14,124 nt of DNA from contig JACCVE010000517.1 in NCBI GenBank assembly GCA_013698285.1, positions 1-14,124 of the forward strand. The letters are read 5' to 3'. This stretch comes from Chloroflexia bacterium. Lineage in GTDB: Bacteria; Chloroflexota; Chloroflexia; Thermomicrobiales; UBA6265. Positions 6,965 to 13,740 of this stretch are shown here, in pieces. The position numbers and the translations under genes were made by a program. Position 1 is the stretch's first letter, and each line of letters opens with the position of its first letter. The notes below the pieces were generated by a model, which worked only from the letters and a program-made list of their open reading frames with translations, did not search any database and had not been told where the DNA came from.

Positions 6965-8680
6965 TCAACCCGCGGCCAGGCCCGCGCTCGCGAGCGACCG
7001 TGGCGTGAACCGGGTGATGTGGTCCCGGTAGGCGCGGACCTCGTCCCTAGCCCGCTCCTCGTCCCAACCGCAATACCGAACGGCGACCTCCGCCGCCGCG
7101 ACATCGATCCCGACCCCGGTCTCCGGCCCGAGCCCGGTCATGGTCCGGCGCAGCAGCACGTCGGCCAGGGTCCGCGCCATCTCCTCCCGCAGCGCGAACA
7201 CCACCTCGGCCCGGATGGCATCGGTGGTCGGGACCAGCGGTTGGAGCAGATAGACGTCGGAGTCGGCGATGTCCATGACGCCCCGGGCCCGGACCCCGTA
7301 GATCTCGAACAAACGGGTCGCCGCGGCCGGAGTCGCGTTGGTGCGACCGATCCGGGCCACGAAGCCTTGCCGCGACTGCTCGAAGTCGTGCCCGTCGTCC
7401 AGCTTGGCACCGGGCAACGGCTCGATCGCGGTGGTGCAGGGGACGACCGCTCTTCCCAAACGCGCCACGACGGCATCAACCGCGTGTTCGGCCAAGTTGC
7501 GGTAGGTCGTCAACTTCCCGCCGATCACTGACAACAGACCATCGAAGTCCGGGGCATGGTCCCGGACCACGTGCCGCCTGGTGATTGCCCCCTCGGACCC
7601 GTCGGCCATGTACGGCAGCGGTCGGACCCCGGCGTAGGTGTAGAGGACCGAATCGCGGGTCAGATCGGCCCCGGCGATGACCCGGTTGGTCTCCTCGATC
7701 AGGTAGGCGATCTCGTCCTCGCCGGCCACGATGCGGTCCAGGTCGCCGGTGAAGCGGACGTCGGTCGTGCCGATCAAGTAGAGCCCGTTCCAGGGGATGA
7801 CGAAATAGGGCCGTCCGTCCCGCTTGGCCTCGACGTAGAGGGCGTCGCGCGGGGCGCCCGGGAAGGGTCCGACCACGATGTGGCTCCCCTTCGTACCCCC
7901 GACCATCGGCGCCCGGTCCGCCCCGCCGTGGCCGGGGAGGAGCCGGTCCACCCACGGCCCGGCAACATTGATCGTCACCTCCCCCCGGGCCTCGTGAGTC
8001 CCGCCGCCCTGAAGGTCGGTGAAGGTCACCCCGCGCACCGTCCGGCCATCTTCGCCGAGCAGGAGCCGGTCGACCCGGCAGTAGGTCCTCACCTCCGCGC
8101 CATGATCGCGGGCGTCGAGGGCATTCTCGACCGCCAGCCGCTCCGCGAACGGGACTTGGGCGTCGTAGTAGACCGCGGCCCCGCGCAATCCCTCCCGCCG
8201 CAAGCCGGGGGCTCGCTTCAGGGCTTCACCGACCGAGTACATCGCGTGGCGGGGGAGCGACTTGTCGAACGACAGGACATCGTAGGCGATCATCCCGGCC
8301 CGGATCAGCAACGGGCCGCGCCGGTCTCCCTCGTAGATCGGGATCATCAGCGGCAGCGGGTGCACCAGGTGCGGCGCGATCTTGAGCAGTCGCTCCCGCT
8401 CCCGGAGCGATTCCCGGACCAGGCCGACCTCCCGGTATTCTAGGTAGCGGAGACCGCCGTGGATCAGGCGACTCGACCAGCTCGTCGTCCCGCTTGCCAG
8501 GTCACCCTGGTCCAACAGCAGCGTGCTCAGCCCGCGCAGCGCCGCGTCCCGGGCGATCCCGGCCCCGTTGATCCCGGCCCCGATCACGATCAGGTCGTAG
8601 GCATCGGCGACCCGCCCGCCGAATCGCCGGTCCGTCGGCTCGTATTGGCCCGTGTCGATTACCGGTCCGTCTCCGTCCAT
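6965..8680 (-). CDS. glpD: FAD-dependent glycerol-3-phosphate dehydrogenase-like enzyme (GlpD/EryB type)
   Basis: This is a full-length GlpD-family protein of 571 aa. An FAD dinucleotide-binding motif DLIVIGAGINGAGIARD is at about 28-44, followed by SSRLIHGGLRYLE, then GTKGSHIVVGPF, IGTTDVRFTGD, AGVRPL and GGKLTTYRNLAEHAVD, all close to E. coli GlpD. The C-terminal 130 or so residues form the usual helical cap domain. GlpD oxidises sn-glycerol 3-phosphate to dihydroxyacetone phosphate at the membrane and reduces quinone. The same family includes EryB, which oxidises erythritol 4-phosphate, and given its neighbours the substrate here may be a longer alditol phosphate. AGGG about 9 nt upstream supports ATG 8680. 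It lies 131 nt after the Zn-dehydrogenase and 72 nt before the aldolase, all on one strand. The symbol marks the family, not a proven substrate. Confidence 0.92.
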   Translation of the reverse strand: MDGDGPVIDTGQYEPTDRRFGGRVADAYDLIVIGAGINGAGIARDAALRGLSTLLLDQGDLASGTTSWSSRLIHGGLRYLEYREVGLVRESLRERERLLKIAPHLVHPLPLMIPIYEGDRRGPLLIRAGMIAYDVLSFDKSLPRHAMYSVGEALKRAPGLRREGLRGAAVYYDAQVPFAERLAVENALDARDHGAEVRTYCRVDRLLLGEDGRTVRGVTFTDLQGGGTHEARGEVTINVAGPWVDRLLPGHGGADRAPMVGGTKGSHIVVGPFPGAPRDALYVEAKRDGRPYFVIPWNGLYLIGTTDVRFTGDLDRIVAGEDEIAYLIEETNRVIAGADLTRDSVLYTYAGVRPLPYMADGSEGAITRRHVVRDHAPDFDGLLSVIGGKLTTYRNLAEHAVDAVVARLGRAVVPCTTAIEPLPGAKLDDGHDFEQSRQGFVARIGRTNATPAAATRLFEIYGVRARGVMDIADSDVYLLQPLVPTTDAIRAEVVFALREEMARTLADVLLRRTMTGLGPETGVGIDVAAAEVAVRYCGWDEERARDEVRAYRDHITRFTPRSLASAGLAAG

Positions 8681-8811
8681 CGTGTCCGCCCTCGCGCGCT
8701 GGTCACCCGCTGCGTCGGTCTCTCACGCACAGCCTACCGCGTTCGACCGGGGACGGACAGTTGTCAGTGGACGAGACGCCGTTCGGAAAGTGGTTCGGAC
8801 AGCGTGCCCTC

Positions 8812-9846
8812 TCAGGGGACGATCGCGTATTTGATCCCTTCCTGGCGCCCCATCGCCTCGAGGGCCTCGATCACCCCGTCGAGCGGCCGTTCCCCGCTGA
8901 GGAACGGTGCGGCCGGGACGGACCCGTCACAGAGCAGCCGGAATGCCGTCTCGACGTAGGCCGGAGTATGGTGGTAGACCCCCTTGATCGTCAGCTCCCC
9001 GTAGTGCAGCCAGCCGGTGTCGATGGAACAGCTCGTGTCGGATCGCGCTCCCCCGAACAGGTTCACCGTGCCGCCCTTGCGGACCATCTGGACGGTCATC
9101 TCCCAGACCTCCGGCAAACCCACGGCCTCGATCGCGACATCCGCGCCACGACCCTCCGGCGTCAGGAACTTCACGGCCGCCACCTGATCGAGCCCCGGTG
9201 TGACGAGCACCGTCTCGACGGCACCCAGTTCCCGCGCCACCGCCAGTCTGCCCGCGCCGAGGTCGCAACAGATGACCCTCGCGCCCCGCATCGTCGCCAG
9301 GCGGACGAACATCAGCCCGATCGGCCCGGCCCCGTTGACGACCACGGTGTCACCGACCCGGATCTCGCTGGCGTCGATGCCGTGGACCGCGCAGGCCAGC
9401 GGTTCGGTCAGCGCCGCGGTGGTCGCCGGGACGTCGTCCGGGATCGCGTAGAGGTTGGCATCGACGATCCGGGCAGGCACGGTGATGTACTCGGCGTAGG
9501 CGCCGTTGAGGTACTCCAGGTTCTCGCACAGCGATTCCCGCCCGATCCGGCAGAAGTGACACCGGTGGCACGGGGCGCTGTTCGCCGCTACCACTCGCGT
9601 CCCGACCGGCCACAGCCCGGCATCCACCCCCGTCCCGACCGCGACGATCTCGCCGGCGAATTCATGGCCGAACGGCGTCGGCGTGAATTGGATGATCGTC
9701 GGGTGCCCCCGGCGGTAGGTCTTGAGGTCGGTGCCACAGGTCAGGGCACGCTCGATCTTGACGGTGACCTCTCCCGGTCCCGGGTGCGGGTCAGGGTACG
9801 ATTCGAGCCGGACATCGCCCGGTGCGTAGAACAGGGCAGCTCGCAC
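8812..9846 (-). CDS. Zinc-dependent alcohol dehydrogenase, sorbitol/polyol dehydrogenase-like (MDR family)
   Basis: The product is 344 aa from GTG 9846, preceded by GGGAGAGAG a few nt upstream; no better start is in frame. It is a medium-chain dehydrogenase with both zinc sites. Catalytic ligands are Cys37 in TCGTD, His61-Glu62 in GHEFAGE and Glu148 in LTEPLACAVHG. The structural zinc is held by Cys93, Cys96, Cys99 and Cys107. The nucleotide-binding GAGPIG is at 172-177, followed by ARVICCD; the Asp at the end of this strand suggests NAD rather than NADP. Relatives oxidise sorbitol, xylitol, threonine or galactitol 1-phosphate, so the substrate is unresolved. It is first in the minus-strand operon with the GlpD-like enzyme and the aldolase. 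Upstream lie a TTGACA promoter and the candidate SorC operator, shared with the divergent kinase. Confidence 0.92.
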   Translation of the reverse strand: MRAALFYAPGDVRLESYPDPHPGPGEVTVKIERALTCGTDLKTYRRGHPTIIQFTPTPFGHEFAGEIVAVGTGVDAGLWPVGTRVVAANSAPCHRCHFCRIGRESLCENLEYLNGAYAEYITVPARIVDANLYAIPDDVPATTAALTEPLACAVHGIDASEIRVGDTVVVNGAGPIGLMFVRLATMRGARVICCDLGAGRLAVARELGAVETVLVTPGLDQVAAVKFLTPEGRGADVAIEAVGLPEVWEMTVQMVRKGGTVNLFGGARSDTSCSIDTGWLHYGELTIKGVYHHTPAYVETAFRLLCDGSVPAAPFLSGERPLDGVIEALEAMGRQEGIKYAIVP

Positions 9847-9907
9847 GGTCTCTCTCCCGGTACGCCATCGGCCCAGCGCTCGCCCGACCGGCCATTCGTG
9901 CGACGCA

Positions 9908-9922
9908 TGCACGGGTGTGCAA
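9908..9922 (-). promoter_or_regulatory. Candidate SorC-regulator operator, site A
   Basis: On the minus strand this reads TTGCACACCCGTGCA, with perfect TGCAC/GTGCA arms around 4 nt. It matches site B (13591-13605) at 13 of 15 positions; the two differences are both C versus T. It lies between the dehydrogenase and the divergent kinase. It would fall at about +6 to +20 of a transcript from the promoter at 9935-9962, a position where a bound repressor blocks transcription. Confidence 0.65.
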
Positions 9923-9934
9923 TGCTTCGCCCCA

Positions 9935-9962
9935 ACAGTACCAGGGCCGGGTGCCCTGTCAA
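9935..9962 (-). promoter_or_regulatory. Candidate sigma-70-type promoter of the dehydrogenase operon
   Basis: On the minus strand a perfect TTGACA (9957-9962) is followed by a 16-nt spacer and TACTGT (9935-9940), which keeps the first TA and last T of the -10 consensus. Transcription would start near 9928, just before operator site A, leaving a leader of about 80 nt. Confidence 0.5.
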
Positions 9963-9999
9963 GGGCGTCACCCCGGTTTCCAACGGAGGAGGGCGGGCA

Positions 10000-10075
10000 T
10001 TGGCCGCGCCTATCCAGGACGCGCGCAGCCCGCCCCTCGATGTCTACCTCGCCAGCCTCAGCTCCGGGAGCGTTC
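10000..10075 (+). other. Possible truncated leader ORF, recombinase-N-terminus-like, before the kinase
   Basis: A very strong SD, GGAGGAGGG (9985-9993), stands 6 nt before a TTG at 10000. That TTG opens a frame different from the kinase's. The first 26 or so codons have a normal protein composition and include SPPLDVYLASLSSGSVR, which from memory resembles the start of the core-binding domain of tyrosine recombinases. After about 10075 the frame becomes Arg/Pro/His-rich, as expected of a shadow of the kinase gene, and stops at 10629. It may be the broken 5' end of an integrase gene, or a translated leader. The resemblance is from memory only. Confidence 0.25.
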
Positions 10076-10078
10076 GCC

Positions 10079-11626
10079 ATGTCCACCGCATCCGCGCCCC
10101 ATCGAGACCTGGTGCTCGGCATCGACTGCAGCACCACCGCCAGCAAGGCAGTCGCCTGGGATCGGGTAGGCAGGGCCGTCGCCGAGGGACGCGCCCCATT
10201 AAGCACCAGATCGCCGGAGCCCGGCTGGGGAGAACAAGACGCCCGGACGTGGTGGGAGGCCACGGTCACTGCCGTCCGCGAGCTCGGCGGGCGCGTGTCG
10301 CTCGACCGCATCGCCGCACTCTGCGTCACCCATCAACGCGAGACGTTCGTCCCCCTGGACGCTGCCGGGGAACCGCTCCGGGCTGCCATCCTCTGGCTCG
10401 ACGAACGCTCCCGGGAGCAGCTGGCGACCCTCGACCGCCTGGTCGGCCACGACCGGCTGCACCGCCTGACCGGCAGACCACCCTCCCTGACCCAATCGCT
10501 CCCCAAACTACTCTGGCTGGTCGAACGCGAACCGGAGATCGCCGCCAGCGCCGCCGCGATCGTCGATACCGGCGCCTACCTCGTCTGGCATCTGACCGGA
10601 GAGCGGCGCACCGGCACCGCTTCGGCTGACCCGATGGGAATCATCGACATGGTCGCGGGTACGTGGGCTACCGACGTCATCGCCGCGATCGGACTCGACC
10701 CGGTCCAGTTCTGGCCCCTCACCCCACCCGGCGAAGAGATCGGCCAGGTCTCCCTCGAGGCCGCCCGCCAGACCGGCCTCCGGCCCGGCACCCCGGTCAT
10801 CGCCGGAGCCGGCGACGGTCAGGCCGCCAGCCTCGGCGCTGGGATCGTTTCCCCGCACCGCGCCTATGTCAACCTCGGTACCGCCATCGCCGGCGGCACA
10901 TCGTCTCCGACATACGTTACCGACGACACCTGCCGCACCTGCCTGGGAGCCCTGCCGGGCAGCTTCGTGCTCGAGTCGGTCCTCCGGGGCGGCACCGCGA
11001 CGGTCGCCTGGTTCATGGATCACGTCGCCGACCCGTCCCGCGGCCCGGCCGCCTTCGACGCCTACGAGCGAGAGGCCGCCGCCCTCCCCCCCGGCGCGGG
11101 CGGGCTAGTGCTGGTCCCCTATTGGAATACCGTCATGAATCCCTACTGGGACCCGACCGCCAGCGGCATCGTCGTCGGCTGGAACGGCAGCCACCGCCGC
11201 TACCACCTCTACCGCGCGCTGTTGGAGGGCATCGCCCTCGAACACCGCCTAGCAATAGAGGGGATCGCGGCGACGACCGGTACCCCGATCACGGACCATG
11301 TCGTCCTCGGCGGGGGGTCCCGGAGCGACCTCTGGTGCCAGATCCTGGCCGATGTCCTCGCCGCCCCGGTCCACCGCGCCCGTTCCGCCGACGCCACCAA
11401 CTTGGGCGCCGCGATCCTCGCCGCCCGGGGAGCAGGTTGGTTCCCCACGGTCGAGGACGCCGCCGCCGCCATGACCGGCACCGCCGGTACGTTCCGTCCG
11501 GAGCCCCGCGCGGCGGCAGCCTACGGTCGCCTCTACGGCGAGGTCTACCGCCATCTCTACCCGGCTCTGCGGCCGCACCTGAACCGTCTCAACGCGCTGA
11601 CGGCGGAGATCGCCGCCGGAGCCTGA
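10079..11626 (+). CDS. FGGY-family carbohydrate (polyol/ketose) kinase
   Basis: The product is 515 aa from ATG 10079, with GGGAG about 9 nt upstream; earlier in-frame starts would add residues unlike the family. The N-terminal ATP-phosphate motif is LVLGIDCSTTASKAVAWD (11-28). The catalytic Asp is probably Asp246 in AGAGDGQAAS, and the adenosine-binding GGGSRSDLWCQILADV starts at 411, all standard for FGGY kinases. Overall it looks xylulokinase-like, for example in RGGTATVAWFMDH and the YWNTVMNPYWDP region. The substrate loop, however, reads HQRET (85-89), the glycerol-kinase form (NQRET, whose Arg and Glu bind glycerol), rather than the xylulokinase GQMHG. A short polyol or alditol end is therefore a plausible substrate. 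It is divergent from the dehydrogenase operon across operator site A. I found no clear promoter of its own. Confidence 0.92.
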   Translation: MSTASAPHRDLVLGIDCSTTASKAVAWDRVGRAVAEGRAPLSTRSPEPGWGEQDARTWWEATVTAVRELGGRVSLDRIAALCVTHQRETFVPLDAAGEPLRAAILWLDERSREQLATLDRLVGHDRLHRLTGRPPSLTQSLPKLLWLVEREPEIAASAAAIVDTGAYLVWHLTGERRTGTASADPMGIIDMVAGTWATDVIAAIGLDPVQFWPLTPPGEEIGQVSLEAARQTGLRPGTPVIAGAGDGQAASLGAGIVSPHRAYVNLGTAIAGGTSSPTYVTDDTCRTCLGALPGSFVLESVLRGGTATVAWFMDHVADPSRGPAAFDAYEREAAALPPGAGGLVLVPYWNTVMNPYWDPTASGIVVGWNGSHRRYHLYRALLEGIALEHRLAIEGIAATTGTPITDHVVLGGGSRSDLWCQILADVLAAPVHRARSADATNLGAAILAARGAGWFPTVEDAAAAMTGTAGTFRPEPRAAAAYGRLYGEVYRHLYPALRPHLNRLNALTAEIAAGA

Positions 11627-11766
11627 CCCCCCAGGCCGGCGTGAAGTCGCCCCTCCGATGCAGGTCTAGACACGCCCCATTCCCTGGCTCGTGCCCTACT
11701 CCCCTGGTACGATTCCCCCCCGCTCCCGACCAAAGGCCGACCGACCATTGAGAGAGGAGGACCACG

Positions 11767-12249
11767 ATGCGTTTGGCCGAGGCCCTCGCCGCTCGCAAGG
11801 ACGCCCAGAAGCAGATCGTCCAGCTCAAGCAGCGACTGACGCAGAACGCGATGACCCAGGAGGGAGACCAGACGCCGGAGGACCCGGCCGACCTGCTACG
11901 GGAGTACGAGCGGACCATGGACGAGTAGACCGCGCTGGTCCAGCGGATCAACCGGACCAACGCCGCCACCATGCTCGCCGACGGCATGACCATGTCCGAC
12001 GCCCTGGCCGTGCGCGATGCCCTGATGGCGCGCCAGGTAGCCTACCGCGACCTCGCCAACGCCGGCACCCTCACGGCGTCGCGCTACTCGAAGTCAGAGA
12101 TCAAGTACGTCAGCGCGATCGACATCGCCGCCACCCAGCGCCAGGCGGACGACTTCGCCCGCCAGCACCGGGAACTCGACGCCCGGACCCAGGAGGTGAA
12201 CTGGACGACCGACCTCGGGGAGTGGGCCCCAGCGTTCGGGAGCAGGTAG
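11767..12249 (+). pseudogene. DIP1984-family gene interrupted by an in-frame amber codon
   Basis: ATG 11767 follows a strong SD, AGAGAGGAGG (11750-11759), and starts MRLAEALAARKDAQKQIVQL, as in DIP1984-family proteins. After 53 codons a TAG interrupts at 11926-11928. The same frame then continues without fault through VQRINRTNAATMLADG, SEIKYVSAIDIAATQRQ and the terminal ELDARTQEVNWTTDL, ending at a TAG at 12247-12249. Read through, it would be 160 aa, the usual family size (about 155). There is no frameshift or deletion. The family is mostly helical and its function is unknown (some entries are called septicolysin). The second half has an ATG at 11971 but no SD. Causes could be a recent nonsense mutation, a sequencing error or readthrough. 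A weak extended -10, TGGTACGAT (11705-11713), lies upstream. Confidence 0.8.
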
Positions 12250-12282
12250 CCGGTCCAGACAGGGGTGAGTGGGAAATTAGAC

Positions 12283-12300
12283 CATCCGCGAGGATGTCTT
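12283..12300. terminator. Weak hairpin terminator candidate between convergent genes
   Basis: CATCC (12283-12287), a GCGA tetraloop and GGATG (12292-12296) form a perfect short stem with a GNRA-type loop, followed by TCTTTC on the plus strand. It is 34 nt past the DIP1984-like stop, in the 234-nt convergent gap before the regulator's stop. The stem is only 5 bp and the T-run is broken, so it would be weak. The rest of the gap shows no gene. Confidence 0.3.
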
Positions 12301-12483
12301 TCGGTAACGCTCGGGGCAGCGTCGCGGTTCGATCCCGCCAGAATGCCTGATGCCCAAAACTGTCACAGTCGCACGGATCATCGTCACGACCTTCACGACC
12401 GATCCGCTGACATGCCTGGACCGACGAGGGTGGGCACGGGGCAACCCGGACGCGACGCCATCGGAGAGGAGCCGGCAGGGGGG

Positions 12484-13494
12484 CTATTCGCCCGCCGCTC
12501 CCGGCTCCTCTTCGTCCCAGACCAACCTCAGCATCGCCCGGGCCGCGACCTCGTCGGTGATCAGAACATTGAGCAGGCCGGAGCGGACCGCGCCCAGGTT
12601 CGCCAGCGCCTTCTGAGTCCCCCAGCTCACCCCGACCCGCAGGGCGATGCCCCGCATCACGTCGCCGTCGACGGCCATGATCCGGCCGCTGATCTCCAGG
12701 TCGCGCGGCTTGCCGTCCCGCCCGTAGTAGGTGCCGCAGAGGTCGCCGGCCGCGCCGTGGCCGCGCAGGACCTCCAGGTCGGCGTCATCCATGTACCCCG
12801 CCCGGTAGAGACCCGACCGTTCGCTGATCGCCCCGACCGAGACGATCATCACCGTCGCCCGCCGCGCCATCGCCATCGTGGCCCGGATATGGTGGTCGCG
12901 CATCAGCCCCTCCCGGACCGCGGGGTCGGTGACGACCATCGGCGCATGCAGGTAGTGGACGGTGGCCTCGAGCGCCCGGCCGAGCCGGTTGGCCACCTGC
13001 GCCCCGTCGATGTCCGGGGTTGAGCCGCCCATGCTGCCCATCATCTGGGCCACGTCGCCGCCGGGCTTCGGGTTCAGGTAGCCGCTCGTGACCACCTGGT
13101 AAACGGTATTCCCCCATCCGACCCCGACCACGTCCCCCGCCGTGATGCGTGCGTCGAGAAAGCGGGCCGCCAGGGCGCCGATCTGGCGGGCCGTCACCTC
13201 GTCGGTCGTGCGGACACCATCCGGTGCCCGGGCCAGCACCAGGCACTCGCGCAGGCCAAACCGGGCCGACAGTTCGGCCGCCAGGTCCGATTCGGTCCGC
13301 ATCGGGTGATGGACCCGGATTTCGACCAGGCCCCGCTCTCGGGCCTCCTTGAGCATCCGCGAGACGTTCGAACGGGAGACCTTGATCTCGCGGGCGATCT
13401 GCTCCTGGGTGAGGTCCCCCACGTAGTAGCGCTCGGCCACGTCGGCGAGCAGCAGGTCGGCCTCGATCGCCCGGTCCGGATCGCGCGCGTTCAA
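12484..13494 (-). CDS. SorC-family (sugar-binding) transcriptional regulator
   Basis: I choose TTG 13494 because a full SD, GGAGAGAGGG (13502-13511), sits 7 nt upstream. A TTG at 13539 would add 15 residues with a poorer SD. The product is 336 aa. Residues about 28-60 form a helix-turn-helix, LTQEQIAREIKVSRSNVSRM. The rest is a SorC/DeoR-type effector domain, with GVGWGNTVYQVV, GHGAAGDLCGTYY and the C-terminal KALANLGAVRSGLLNVLITD, where the family binds phosphorylated sugars. It belongs with SorC, LsrR, EryD and CggR. It probably controls the divergent ABC transporter and the kinase/dehydrogenase genes through the TTGCACAYYCGTGCA sites. EryD-like members repress until an inducer binds; the inducer here is likely a phosphorylated intermediate of the pathway, which is inference. 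Confidence 0.92.
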   Translation of the reverse strand: MNARDPDRAIEADLLLADVAERYYVGDLTQEQIAREIKVSRSNVSRMLKEARERGLVEIRVHHPMRTESDLAAELSARFGLRECLVLARAPDGVRTTDEVTARQIGALAARFLDARITAGDVVGVGWGNTVYQVVTSGYLNPKPGGDVAQMMGSMGGSTPDIDGAQVANRLGRALEATVHYLHAPMVVTDPAVREGLMRDHHIRATMAMARRATVMIVSVGAISERSGLYRAGYMDDADLEVLRGHGAAGDLCGTYYGRDGKPRDLEISGRIMAVDGDVMRGIALRVGVSWGTQKALANLGAVRSGLLNVLITDEVAARAMLRLVWDEEEPGAAGE

Positions 13495-13576
13495 CGGCCC
13501 ACCCTCTCTCCGCGGAGCCCCGACGGACCCGGGAACCAATCACGTTCTTGCTCCCGATGAACCGGTCCGATGGCGC

Positions 13577-13582
13577 TATAAT
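13577..13582 (+). promoter_or_regulatory. Perfect TATAAT -10 box in the regulator/ABC intergenic region
   Basis: An exact TATAAT lies 9 nt before operator site B on the plus strand, so a transcript would start inside or next to the operator. No good -35 is seen at 16-18 nt; TTGCTC at 13548-13553 is too far (23 nt). The same AT-rich patch could also serve the divergent regulator gene. Confidence 0.4.
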
Positions 13583-13590
13583 GCCACGTC

Positions 13591-13605
13591 TTGCACATTC
13601 GTGCA
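13591..13605 (+). promoter_or_regulatory. Candidate SorC-regulator operator, site B
   Basis: TTGCACATTCGTGCA on the plus strand has perfect TGCAC/GTGCA arms and is near-identical to site A at 9908-9922. It lies between the SorC regulator and the ABC permease, where an autoregulated divergent promoter is expected. Both sites point the same way relative to the operon they would control (dehydrogenase and ABC transporter). Confidence 0.65.
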
Positions 13606-13622
13606 GATCACCAAGCAGATGT

Positions 13623-13651
13623 GTTGACAGCCGCCGGGGCAGGTGGTAGCG
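13623..13651 (+). promoter_or_regulatory. Second candidate promoter for the ABC transporter genes
   Basis: A perfect TTGACA (13623-13628), a 17-nt spacer and TAGCGT (13646-13651) would start transcription near 13658, about 83 nt before the permease ATG. Operator site B would then be centred near -60, upstream of the -35. The -10 is poor (3 of 6). Confidence 0.4.
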
Positions 13652-13740
13652 TCCGTGAATCACGCGAGGCTCCGGATTCCGGGTCGACCACGGTGCCCCG
13701 GGGCGGCCAGCGACGGGACACGCCGACCGGGAGAAGGACG

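Noticed and set aside
8761..10629. 622-codon plus-strand open frame across the dehydrogenase and kinase start
   Set aside because: Its Arg/Asp/His-rich composition mirrors the minus-strand dehydrogenase and the kinase in another frame. Only 10000-10075 looks protein-like, and that is reported separately.
12326..12339. GGTTCGATCCCGCC, a tRNA T-loop-like sequence
   Set aside because: The T-stem has a mismatch, no matching acceptor strand is found about 65 nt upstream, and no CCA or anticodon arm is seen. At most it is a decayed fragment.
12350..12616. 88-codon plus-strand frame in the convergent gap
   Set aside because: It has no SD and overlaps the regulator's C-terminus on the other strand. 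The sequence is Arg/Ser/Thr-rich and matches nothing.
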